Below, one piece after another: positions 41,252-50,700 of a stretch of 64,000 nucleotides of DNA (positions within the stretch are counted from its first letter, which is position 1; each line of letters opens with the position of its first letter). The DNA comes from RGIG4608 sp051867875. GTDB lineage: Bacteria > Bacillota > Clostridia > Oscillospirales > CAG-272. The DNA lies in the NCBI GenBank assembly GCA_051867875.1, contig JBJDZG010000026.1, positions 59,978 to 123,977 of the forward strand, written 5' to 3'. The notes under the pieces were generated by a model. It was not told the DNA's origin, did not search any database, and saw nothing but the letters and a program-made list of their open reading frames with translations. Made by a program: the position numbers and the translations under genes.

Positions 41252-42256
41252 ATGAGTTCATTCCCCGCACTTAGTGAATTTTCCGAACAGGTACAGCAAT
41301 TTGCGATATACAAACGCACTATACAGGGCTGTTCCGAAAAAACCGTTAACGAATATATGCTCGACCTTCGTACCTTCTTTCGCTATCTGATTGCCGTCGA
41401 GCAAGGAATAGAGATAGATTCCGATGAATTTACAAAGATAGATATCCGCTCCGTTGACGCGGATTATTTATCAAAGGTAAAGACCGAACAGATATACGAA
41501 TTCCTTTTTTATACGGGAAACGTGCGCAAGAACCTTTGGTCTGCAAAGGCGCGCAAGCTTTCCGCGATAAAGGGACTTTACAAATATATGACCGTAAAGC
41601 GCAATTATTTTGAGGACAATCCCGCCATAAATATCGAGTCGCCGAAGCCGAAAAAGACTTTGCCCAAATTCTTAAATCTCGACGAGTCGATGCTGCTGCT
41701 TCAAGCGGTGCTTGACGACGGGGAGAGCAACACAAAAGAGAGAGATTACTGCATTATCACGCTCTTTCTCAACTGCGGTATGCGTCTTTCCGAGCTTGTC
41801 GGCATAAATCTCAACGATATCGACCGAGAGCTTCGCTCCCTGCGGGTACTCGGCAAGGGCAACAAGGAGCGAATCATATATCTGAATGAAGCTTGCAGGA
41901 CGGTGCTTGGCGATTATCTTGCGATACGCAACGGTCCGAAATATGAAAACGTACAGACACGCGCGCTGTTTTTGAGCCGCCTTAACAAGAGAATAAGCGC
42001 AAAGACCGTTCAATGGCTCGTTTACAAATATCTCGAACGCGCGGGACTTGAAGCGAAGCACTTCTCCGTTCACAAGCTCCGCCACACCGCCGCGACCTTA
42101 ATGTATCAGAGCGGAAACGTGGACGTGCGCGTTCTTAAAGATATTTTAGGTCACGAACAGCTCAACACAACGCAGATTTACACGCACGTTTCAAATGAAA
42201 ATATGCGTTCGGCGATGGAGCAAAATCCGCTCGCAAAGGTCAAAAAGGACAACTGA
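41252..42256 (+). CDS. XerC/XerD-like tyrosine recombinase
   Basis: This 334-residue recombinase has an N-terminal core-binding SAM-like domain (about residues 10-125) and a C-terminal catalytic domain. The catalytic residues are present: Arg in NCGMRLSELVG, Lys in VLGKGNKER, HKLRH, GHEQLNTTQ and the Tyr nucleophile in IYTHV. It could be the chromosome-dimer resolvase or a related clostridial Xer. The ATG at 41252 follows TTGGAGG. It is beside tRNA-Arg but faces away from it, and no att repeats or phage genes are visible, so an integrase role is not supported. Confidence 0.88.
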   Translation: MSSFPALSEFSEQVQQFAIYKRTIQGCSEKTVNEYMLDLRTFFRYLIAVEQGIEIDSDEFTKIDIRSVDADYLSKVKTEQIYEFLFYTGNVRKNLWSAKARKLSAIKGLYKYMTVKRNYFEDNPAINIESPKPKKTLPKFLNLDESMLLLQAVLDDGESNTKERDYCIITLFLNCGMRLSELVGINLNDIDRELRSLRVLGKGNKERIIYLNEACRTVLGDYLAIRNGPKYENVQTRALFLSRLNKRISAKTVQWLVYKYLERAGLEAKHFSVHKLRHTAATLMYQSGNVDVRVLKDILGHEQLNTTQIYTHVSNENMRSAMEQNPLAKVKKDN

Positions 42257-42257
42257 A

Positions 42258-43127
42258 TCAGTTTTTAATATCAAACAGAAATTCAAAGCTTTCGGGCAGA
42301 ATCTCGCGCCAGCTTTCCTCGTTATGAGGATATTTTTCGACGTACTTCTCCCCTATCAGATTTCCGTCGTAGCCGTATTTTACAAGCAAATCCTTCATTT
42401 GCTTTGCATCGGCTATCAGCAACTTTTCAAGAAAGTCGCCCTCTCCGCAGTAGATATGTATTTTCGGGAGTTTGTCAAGGTTTTCGGCAAAGTGTTTCTT
42501 TCCGAAATAATTCTCAAAGCCCTCTTTTTCATAGAGTGCGTAGGCGGGCGAGTACGAGAGCACGTACTTATAAAAGCCAAGCTCGCGCAGAGCGCACCAG
42601 AATGATGCAATACCGCCCATTGACGAGCCGCCTATTCCTATATCTTCCTCATTTACGGTATAGTTTTCGCAGATAAATGGGTGCAATGTCTGCATCATAA
42701 AGTCGGACAAGCCTTCAAGATATCCGCGTGAGTAATCCTCGCCCTCAAAAGCCGTTGCGAGCGGGGCGAGCTTGCCAAAGCTCGCGGGCTCGGGAAAGAG
42801 CTCCTGCTCTCTGTATTTGTCGGCGTTATCTATTCCGACTGCGATAATATTCTTTCCGTATTTTTCGTGCAGTTCGTCAAGTACTATGTCGAGCTTCCAG
42901 CCGCCGTACGGGTCGGCGTGCTCGGTATAATATCCCGCATTTGAGAAAAGATTTTGCGCGTCGAAAAAGTACAGAATACCGTGCGGTGTTACTCCGTCGT
43001 AGCTTTTCGGCACAAACACATTAATTATTTTTGACGCGTCTGCACGGTGGGAGAGATTTTTCTCATCTCTCAAAATATAGGTATCCACCCTGCCTGTTTT
43101 CGTTTTGGCAGTAAAATCAATTTTCAT
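42258..43127 (-). CDS. Esterase D/enterochelin-esterase-like alpha/beta hydrolase
   Basis: This 289-residue serine hydrolase has the nucleophile elbow GGSSMGGIAS, an oxyanion region around YFFDAQNLF, an acidic triad member probably in CGEGDF and His in PHNEESWRE. It belongs to the putative esterase family (PF00756). It has no signal peptide. It converges on the recombinase with a 1-nt gap. The nearby glycan locus suggests deacylation of imported oligosaccharides, but this is only suggested by position. Confidence 0.85.
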   Translation of the reverse strand: MKIDFTAKTKTGRVDTYILRDEKNLSHRADASKIINVFVPKSYDGVTPHGILYFFDAQNLFSNAGYYTEHADPYGGWKLDIVLDELHEKYGKNIIAVGIDNADKYREQELFPEPASFGKLAPLATAFEGEDYSRGYLEGLSDFMMQTLHPFICENYTVNEEDIGIGGSSMGGIASFWCALRELGFYKYVLSYSPAYALYEKEGFENYFGKKHFAENLDKLPKIHIYCGEGDFLEKLLIADAKQMKDLLVKYGYDGNLIGEKYVEKYPHNEESWREILPESFEFLFDIKN

Positions 43128-43227
43128 ATCGTCACCTCACTTTTTTCTAATTGTATCACATTTTCGAGCGTTTGGCAACCGCTATTTGCAGGAAAACCGA
43201 ATATTGTGCAATTTAGCAGGGTTGAAT

Positions 43228-43256
43228 TTTTGCTCAAAATCGTCTAAACTTATAAT
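43228..43256 (+). promoter_or_regulatory. Possible promoter of the beta-helix hydrolase genes
   Basis: TATAAT (43251-43256) lies 25 nt before the ATG; the best -35 candidates are TTTTGC at 17 nt or TTGCTC at 15 nt. The -10 box is clear and the -35 box is weak, which fits an activated promoter. Confidence 0.45.
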
Positions 43257-43281
43257 GATGAGATATATTTTGGAGGTACTT

Positions 43282-44973
43282 ATGAATAACGGCGTTAAAA
43301 TATATTCCCTCGTTTTAATCCTTTCGATAATTCTCTCACTCTCCGCGTGCGCGGACGTACATATATGCAAAAGTATGTGCTCCGAATGTTTGCTCTGTAA
43401 AAATACGGAGTGCGCAGAGCCTATATGCTATCCAAAGTGTACCTGTAATAAAGGCGAAGAAAAACCGCCCGTTAACGATGACGAAAGGCTTGAGAGCGTT
43501 GTCGAATACGTTGCTCCGCCGTCGGGCGTTGAGCTTTACGACGGTGTAAAGGTGTTCGTCGAGGACGTCGAAATATCACTTTACAACGTTATGGTAAACA
43601 ATTCGCAGGCGTGGACGCCCAACGTTACCGACAGGGACAGAAGCGGTGTCGGATATTTCACGCTCACGGGCAAGACTCAGATAAGAATTGAAAAAGAAGG
43701 TATGACCTTTTGCACCGTTCGTCCCCTCTCTGCGGGAGTGGACGTTGTCTGCAATGATGGCGTGGCAACCTTTACCCTTTCCAGTAGCGGAAATTACGCG
43801 ATTGAACCCGACGGCAATCCCAAGGAAGCATTTTATCTCTTCGTTTCAAGCCCCGAATATGAGCCGGAGCCCATCGGGAACGTGATAAGATTTGAAAAGG
43901 GTTTACACACCTCGGAGAACAATTCCTACATTAATAATAATACCGTACGTCTTTCCTCAAACACGACGGTAATTCTCGAAGAGGGCGCGGTAGTTCGTGC
44001 AAGATTCGTCGCCAACGACGCCGAAAATATCAAAATTATCGGTAATGGCATCATCGACGGCTCCGCGTTTGCGCGCGACGCCGAAAAAGGTCTAGTTACC
44101 GTTCCCCTCGATTTTAACCGTTGCAGAAACGTTACTTTCAAGGATTTCACGGTGCTCGACCCTGCTGGTTGGTGCGTCAACTGGTATTTCTGCAAGGACA
44201 GCAGTATTGACGGCATAAAAATAATCTCCTCACGTTCAAACGGAGACGGAATTTCCATTCAGTCCTGCCAGAATATCCACGTTGCAAACTGTTTTCTCCG
44301 CACGTGGGACGACACGCTCGTGGTCAAAAATTATCCTTTATGGAGCGACAGAAGCATTGAGGGAGAAACAAGAAATATCACGTTTGAAAACTGCACGCTC
44401 TGGACGGATTTGGCGCAGAGCATGGAGATAGGCTACGAAACAGTCGGTAAGACACTGACGGACGTTACGTTCAGAAACATTACCGTTCTTCACAATTTTC
44501 ACAAGCCCGTAATGAGTATTCACAACGGAAACAATGCCGATGTGCAAAATATTCTTTTCGACACGATAACAGTCGAGAACGCTCCGGTAGTAAGTCAATC
44601 GCTTTGCGAGTTTTCCGTTGCGTTCAGCTCCACTTGGTCAAGTCAGCACAAGGTTACGGGGCTCGGAAGCATATCCGGCGTAAGAGTTAAAAATGTTACG
44701 GTGCTGAACTGTGCCCCTTCGATGGCTATCAGAGTCTCGGGCTCGGTTGACACGCGTGCGGGCTACGGCACGACTCATTACGTAAACAACGTGGTTTTTG
44801 AAAACGTATGGATAAAAAATCAGCACATTGACCAGAGCAGGCTCCGTGTTAATAAATACGCCGAAGCGGAGATAGTTACAGGTGAGAGTGCCGTTATTTG
44901 CCCATTCGTGTTCGATATGGAAGAAAGCGAGCTTTTACAGTACAAAGATAACGCAAAAGTCATAATCAAGTAG
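43282..44973 (+). CDS. Lipid-anchored right-handed beta-helix hydrolase (GH28/GH49-like), first copy
   Basis: This 563-residue lipoprotein has a lipobox LSAC (Cys23) and a Cys-rich neck (Cys29, 33, 36, 39, 44, 49, 53, 55). A beta-sandwich-like domain (about 80-195) follows, then a parallel beta-helix (about 215-530). Acidic residues typical of clan GH-N are Asp322 in SNGDGISIQ and Asp343-Asp344 in RTWDDTLVV. The GHG and RIK motifs of polygalacturonases are absent; the segments LWTDLAQSMEIGYET and NITVLHN look more like GH49 dextranase-type enzymes. The two-domain layout also fits GH49. It acts on a polysaccharide at the cell surface; the bond cleaved is inferred. GGAGGT precedes the ATG. Confidence 0.8.
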   Translation: MNNGVKIYSLVLILSIILSLSACADVHICKSMCSECLLCKNTECAEPICYPKCTCNKGEEKPPVNDDERLESVVEYVAPPSGVELYDGVKVFVEDVEISLYNVMVNNSQAWTPNVTDRDRSGVGYFTLTGKTQIRIEKEGMTFCTVRPLSAGVDVVCNDGVATFTLSSSGNYAIEPDGNPKEAFYLFVSSPEYEPEPIGNVIRFEKGLHTSENNSYINNNTVRLSSNTTVILEEGAVVRARFVANDAENIKIIGNGIIDGSAFARDAEKGLVTVPLDFNRCRNVTFKDFTVLDPAGWCVNWYFCKDSSIDGIKIISSRSNGDGISIQSCQNIHVANCFLRTWDDTLVVKNYPLWSDRSIEGETRNITFENCTLWTDLAQSMEIGYETVGKTLTDVTFRNITVLHNFHKPVMSIHNGNNADVQNILFDTITVENAPVVSQSLCEFSVAFSSTWSSQHKVTGLGSISGVRVKNVTVLNCAPSMAIRVSGSVDTRAGYGTTHYVNNVVFENVWIKNQHIDQSRLRVNKYAEAEIVTGESAVICPFVFDMEESELLQYKDNAKVIIK

Positions 44974-44999
44974 AAAATATTTGTGTAAATTTCACAAAG

Positions 45000-45042
45000 G
45001 ACAGCAGTATTACAACCCATTTTGCAATACTGTTGTCTTTTA
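45000..45042 (+). terminator. Terminator after the first beta-helix gene
   Basis: GACAGCAGTATT and AATACTGTTGTC pair with a 14-base loop, followed by a T-rich tract. The next gene therefore needs read-through or its own promoter; TTTATAAT around 45057-45064 is a possible -10 box. Confidence 0.75.
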
Positions 45043-45117
45043 TTTTTTATGAAAAGGGTTTATAATTATATTACAATGAAATTGGTGTATCCAAAATCTA
45101 AACAAATGGAGATTGCT

Positions 45118-47769
45118 ATGAACAGGAAAATTTTATCTCTCCTTCTGTGCGTTGCGATGCTTCTCGGCTTGCTCGCTTCGTGCTCTTTCCTATGCACAAG
45201 CAAATGCGAGATATGCGGCAAGTGCACTGACCCCGATTGCTCATTGTGCTCCGAAAAATGTCTCGGACACAGCGATACCCCCGGAACAATCGTCGGCGAC
45301 AAGGTAGTAAAAGAAACCAGCCTCGTAACTTACGACGGTCCCGAAATCCTTGACTCATCAAGCGCAGTTTCGGTTAAGGTTGAAAATGAGGAGCTTTTCG
45401 TATTCGATACGAGAGTAAATCATCTTCGTTCCTTTACCTACGTTGCTCCCGAGACGATGAATCAGGTCGTTATATTCGACTTTGAAGGCAAGGTTACCGT
45501 AGAAGTCGTTGTCAACGGTGCAACGACTCTTACAGATGTTAAGGTAAGACCTCTTTCGACGGGTGTTGAGCCAGTAGTTGACAGTAACAAGATAACTTTC
45601 ACTCTTGAATACCCCACGAACTACGTTCTTGAATATGCAACCGCCGAGGGCGAGGACCCTGCTGACAATGCTCTTCACATTTTTGCAAACGAAATTGAAG
45701 AAAAAACGATAACGCCCGACAACATTCCCGAAAACACTCTTTACATAGGTCCCGGTGTTTGGATGGCTAATTCTCTTCCCGTTCTCGGGGACAATTCCAC
45801 CGTCTACCTTGCAGGCGGTGCGGTAGTCTACGGACAGATTCGCACGAGCAACGCAAAGAATATCACCATCAAGGGACGCGGTGTTCTCTGCGGTTCGGTT
45901 TACGACAGAGAAAAAGCGAGTGAGTTCACTCTTCCCATAGAGCTTCAAAACTGCGACGGTGTCAAGATTGAAGATATCACAATTCTCGACCCTGCAGGTT
46001 GGGCAGTTACTCTTTACAAATGCAAAAACGTTGAAATAGACAACCTCAAAATTATTACCGCGCGTGCAAACGGAGACGGTATCAGCGTTCAGTCATGCGA
46101 AAACGTTACCGTTAAGGGCGGATTCGTCCGCACTTGGGACGACAGCTTAGTAGTTAAAAACGTTGACCAAACCTCAACGTCTAACATTCTCTTTGACGGC
46201 GTAACCGTTTGGACTGACCTTGCACAGAGTATGGAGGTAGGATTTGAAACCTACGGTCCTACGATGAACGGCATCACGTTCAAGAACATTACCGTTCTTC
46301 ACAACTATCACAAGGCGGCTATGAGTATTCACAACGCCGACAACGCAGTTATTACTAACGTAACTTATGAAAATATCACTATTGAGGACGCTCAGATGAA
46401 GGGCGACAACCAGCTCGACGGTGAAAACGATTTCCTTATTGATATGACCATCGCATTCAACACCGAATGGACGCAGTCCGGCGGTGAGCGCGGTTCCGTC
46501 AAGAACATCACGTTCAGAAATATCAAGGTTTTGGAAATGGCTGACTCCATTATCTGCCGTATGTTCGGCGAGGGTAAGAACAGCAATATCGACGGAGTAA
46601 AGATAATCGGTGTTGAAATCGAGGGCAAGCAGATAAGCTCCCTTGAAGAGCTCTCCTTGGAGCCCGGTGCGTACACCACTAACGTAACATTTACCAAATC
46701 CGAAGTCAGCGGTGCGCAGGTACGTATTCCCTACACCCTGGATATTCCCGAGGGCTCAAAGCCTACCGTTACGGTTAAGGAAAACATTTCTCAGACAGGT
46801 CTTGAAGTTCCCGATTTTGCAATTCTTATGAACGAGCCTACTTATGCCGGTCACGTCATCCCGGAAAGCTCTATTTCCGTTCTCGCTACACGCGGTCAGG
46901 GCGACAGAGCAAGAGACCCGTGGAACCTTAGCGACTATCCTCTTGACGCTACTGTTGCAAGCTCCGCTCAGTTGCTTATCGACGGCAACCGCGACACTGA
47001 ATTCGTATTCGACGCTTGGGCAGACCTTGACACCGAGGCTCTCGTTCTCAGCTTTGAATTTGACGAAGCCAAGAAGATAGGTAATATCCGTATTCTCGGC
47101 TCCGAGGGTTCAAATATTTACAGCCAGTACGCAGTTTCCATTTTCGCCAAGAAAACCGCAACGGGCGACTGGACGAGAATCAACAATATGCAGGATATCT
47201 CTCTTAACCCTCAGGACAGCAACTACGCAGACCTCAAAAATAAGATAGATGCCAACGGCTACTACGGTATTCAGCTCCGTATTTTCAGACAGGAAGGAAT
47301 TAAATATCCCGACGCTATCAGAATAAGCGAAATCGAGTTTTATCCTCCCTCAATGACAACGAACAAGACCTTTACAGAGGTTGCGGAGCACGAGGACGTT
47401 TACGATATTGACAAAATGCTCGACGGCAACACGCTCACTTATTTCGAGTCCAAGAAGGGCGTATTCCCCGCTTCCTTCGCAGTTGACATGGGCGAGGTTG
47501 TAAGAGCCAAGTATATCAACATTCACCTTCCTCCCCTTCTTCTTTGGGAAACGAGAACTCAGGAAATCGAAATTCTCGGAAGCCTTGACGGAAAGACGTG
47601 GGAAGTTGTAGTTCCGAAGACCGTTTACACATTCGACCCCGCAGAGGGTAACGTAGCAGCTCTGGTGCTTGACACACCGTTTGAAATGCGCTACATTAAA
47701 TTCGTATTTACCTCCAATAGCACAGAGTACGGCGCGCAAATATCCGAACTCTACGTCTATGGAGAATAA
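45118..47769 (+). CDS. Lipid-anchored beta-helix hydrolase with C-terminal F5/8-type (discoidin) domain
   Basis: This 883-residue paralogue of the preceding hydrolase has lipobox LASC (Cys22), a Cys-rich neck (Cys26, 30, 33, 36, 41, 44, 48), a beta-sandwich-like domain (about 80-195) and a beta-helix (about 205-580). It has the same acidic residues: Asp320 in ANGDGISVQ and Asp341-Asp342 in RTWDDSLVV. Unlike the first copy it continues with one or two F5/8-type C (CBM32-like) modules (about 620-883, ending in AQISELYVYGE), which would bind the glycan. Together the two proteins probably bind and cut one polysaccharide. The ATG follows GGAGA; an upstream extension is non-coding. Confidence 0.82.
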   Translation: MNRKILSLLLCVAMLLGLLASCSFLCTSKCEICGKCTDPDCSLCSEKCLGHSDTPGTIVGDKVVKETSLVTYDGPEILDSSSAVSVKVENEELFVFDTRVNHLRSFTYVAPETMNQVVIFDFEGKVTVEVVVNGATTLTDVKVRPLSTGVEPVVDSNKITFTLEYPTNYVLEYATAEGEDPADNALHIFANEIEEKTITPDNIPENTLYIGPGVWMANSLPVLGDNSTVYLAGGAVVYGQIRTSNAKNITIKGRGVLCGSVYDREKASEFTLPIELQNCDGVKIEDITILDPAGWAVTLYKCKNVEIDNLKIITARANGDGISVQSCENVTVKGGFVRTWDDSLVVKNVDQTSTSNILFDGVTVWTDLAQSMEVGFETYGPTMNGITFKNITVLHNYHKAAMSIHNADNAVITNVTYENITIEDAQMKGDNQLDGENDFLIDMTIAFNTEWTQSGGERGSVKNITFRNIKVLEMADSIICRMFGEGKNSNIDGVKIIGVEIEGKQISSLEELSLEPGAYTTNVTFTKSEVSGAQVRIPYTLDIPEGSKPTVTVKENISQTGLEVPDFAILMNEPTYAGHVIPESSISVLATRGQGDRARDPWNLSDYPLDATVASSAQLLIDGNRDTEFVFDAWADLDTEALVLSFEFDEAKKIGNIRILGSEGSNIYSQYAVSIFAKKTATGDWTRINNMQDISLNPQDSNYADLKNKIDANGYYGIQLRIFRQEGIKYPDAIRISEIEFYPPSMTTNKTFTEVAEHEDVYDIDKMLDGNTLTYFESKKGVFPASFAVDMGEVVRAKYINIHLPPLLLWETRTQEIEILGSLDGKTWEVVVPKTVYTFDPAEGNVAALVLDTPFEMRYIKFVFTSNSTEYGAQISELYVYGE

Positions 47770-47796
47770 ATAAAATATTTTTTGGAGGAATTCTAT

Positions 47797-50700
47797 ATGA
47801 AAAAGCAAACACGCAAATTGACTTGCATAATGCTTTCGATGCTCATGGTACTTTCAGTAGTATTTGCGGCTGTTCCCGTTATGGCAGAGGAAGCACCGTC
47901 GTATCAGACAAGAGAATACGACGAAGCGTTCGACAGAATGCTTGATGCAGTTGTAGGCAGTACGGCAGCGTCCATCGCTTACAGAGCAAGCGCATGGGAA
48001 GCAGGTCAGGCTGACGACATCGAGGACCCTATCTACAAGATAGCCAGCCCCAAAATCTCCGCAGGCTTTGACCAGCTCGTACTTGAGGTTCGTTCTCCCG
48101 ACGAAAGCGTTAAGCTCGCTGACCTCACACTCGGTATCCGTATTTCCGACTCGGTTCCCGTAAAGACATACTCTCTCGACCATGCTGATATCGTTGACGG
48201 TATCACGGTTTCCGAGGGTAGCGACATAGGCTCCGAGTGGACAACAATCACTATCGACTTCGCACAGACCGAGGTTGGTATTGAAACAAGCAATCCCGAC
48301 GCTATGGTTGGCTTCCACCTTTACTCAAACGGTAAAGCAGGTAAGCTCGATATTCTCAAAATAGCAGTAGTTAAGGGCGGTAACGAAACTGTTGTTAAGC
48401 AGTTCGACGGTGCTGACTACGGCAACTGGTGGGACGGCGGAGAGTCCGGAACATTTAAGCTTGTTCCTCCCTCCTACGTAATCTCCGACAAAAAGCAGAT
48501 AGCAAGTGAAGTTGCTACTTCCAACAACACCGACGGCGCATACGGCGCAGTTGCAGTTGGTATTTTCGGTTCCGGCAACGTAACGGTAGCTCCCGTTCTT
48601 TCTGACGGCACAGTCGGCACAGCAAAGGCTTGGGCTGACCTCCGCGACCTTGACGGCAACGCTCTTCCCGCTATCGACTCCACAGAGAGAAACGTTGTCA
48701 TCTCTCTCGAATCCCTCGGTGCAAAAGAAATCCGCGGTATTGAAGTCGCAGTTACAGACGGTACTGTTAACGTATCCCGCGTATTCTTCACAAACCTTGA
48801 AACGGTTGTTCCCGAGGTTAACTTCCCCATCATTGACAAATCCACTATTGAATACATGACTCAGTTCGATTACGAATACCTCACAGCAGGTCCTGACTAC
48901 GAAAAGGCAGTTGCAGACTGTGCAGGCTTCGGAATGAACTACATACTTTCTTACTCTTCTGTAAATAACGTTATCACAAACGGTCATCTCGTACTTGACG
49001 CCAAGGGTGAGGCGTTCACAAGCATTAAGCTTCGTTCCAACGTTTCAAGCGCAGGAAGAAAGTACCTCGTAATCAAGTACGCTCTTGACGGACGCGAGGA
49101 CCTCACGGACTTCCGTTTTGACGTTCTTACAACAGACACTGACTCCACGGTTAAAATCGTATACGCTCATGACCTTCTTGCGGCCACAGCACTTCCTTCT
49201 CTCAGTTCTCTCAATCCTTATTCAGGCGAAAATTACAAATATCTTGTAGTTGACATTGAAAAGACTTGGGGCGTTAAGGACATCTCCGGCGTTGATATGT
49301 ATATCAGCGGTGCAGGCAGAATTCTCATCGACGAGATTTTCTACGCTGACGCAGTAGGTGCAAGCCTTGAATTTACAGACGAAGCTCTTGCGGAAGACTT
49401 CCCCGGTAAAGAGATTACGGCAGGCGGTGCAGGTTACTCCTACGTTGGTTATATTGACGGCAGCGTCGGCGCAGGTTACAGATATATGTACGTCGACGTT
49501 GAAGGCGACGTTTCTCAGCTTCGTTTTGAGATGGCAGGCGGTGTTTACTGGGTATCTGAAAATGCCGAGGGAACACTCGTTGACCTCGACGGTAACAGCT
49601 TCACAAGCCTTAACGGCAAGCAGACGCTCAAAATAGACCTTCTTAAATCCGGTGTTAATATTTCCGCTCTCGGAGCTATTCACATTCACAACAATTTCGC
49701 AGCAGCAGGCGACGTTCTTAAGATTACGTCCGTTAAATTTGCAAAAGAGCTTCCTCCCGAGCTTGAATGGGGCGATGAGGCTCTCGCAGAAGACTTCCCC
49801 GGTAAAGAGATTACAGCAGGCGGTGCAGGTTACTCCTACGTTGGTTGGATTAACGGCAGCGTCGGCGCAGGCAACAGATACATGCTCGTTGAAGTTGAAG
49901 GCGACATTTCTCAGCTTCGCTTCCAGATGGCAGGCGGTGTATTCTGGGCATCTGAAAATGCCGAGGGCACGCTTAAGGATTACAACGGACAGAATCTTGC
50001 TTCCCTTTCCGGCAAGCAGACTCTCGTAATCGACCTTATTGCAAGCGGTGCTGATATCAACGCTCTTTCCGATATTCACGTTCACAACAATTTCGCAGCC
50101 GCAGGCGACGTTCTCAAGATTACAAGCGTTAAATTCGCTAACGAAATCGTTAACGAAATCACTTTCGGCGATGAGGTTCTTGCTGACGATTTCCCCGGCA
50201 AGGAAGTAACTGCCGGTGGCGAAGGTTATTCCTACATTGGTTGGATTAACGGTGGCGCAGGTGCGGGCAACAGATATATGCTCGTTGAAGTTGAGGGCGA
50301 CATTTCTCAACTTCGTATTGAATTTGCCGGTCAGGGCGTTCGTTGGTTCGCAGCTAACGCGGAGGGCACTTTCAAGAACGTTTACGGCAGAGATTTTGCT
50401 CACCTTTCCGGTAAGCAGGTGCTCGTTATCGACCTTGAAGCATCCGGTGTTGATTACAATGCACTCTCCGATATTCACGTTCACAACAACTTCGCAACAG
50501 CAGGCGACGTTCTCAAAATTACAAGCGTTAAGTTCGGCAACGTCATGATTGACCTTACACACAACGACGACTCGAAGCCCGGTCTTGAAGTTACACTTCC
50601 GGAAGACGTAAAAGTCGGTGATGAAGTAGTTATCGGCGTATCCGTTTCCGACAACTATTCAAAGGCTGAAAACATCACTGTCACTTACGAGGTAATGCTC

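Noticed and set aside
41012..42256. An integrated element at tRNA-Arg using the Xer-like recombinase
   Set aside because: The recombinase faces away from the tRNA. No direct repeat of the tRNA 3' end, no excisionase and no phage or plasmid genes are visible; the flanking genes look chromosomal.
43282..47769. Polygalacturonase (pectin) identity for the two beta-helix proteins
   Set aside because: The acidic DG and DD positions fit clan GH-N, but the GHG and RIK motifs of true polygalacturonases are missing and no uronate-specific genes are in the same locus.
49222..50562. 446-codon open frame antisense to the secreted repeat protein
   Set aside because: It lies wholly inside a well-supported gene with signal peptide and ribosome site, has an odd Cys/Val/Asn-rich composition repeated with the sense repeats, and has no ribosome site. 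It is a codon-bias shadow.
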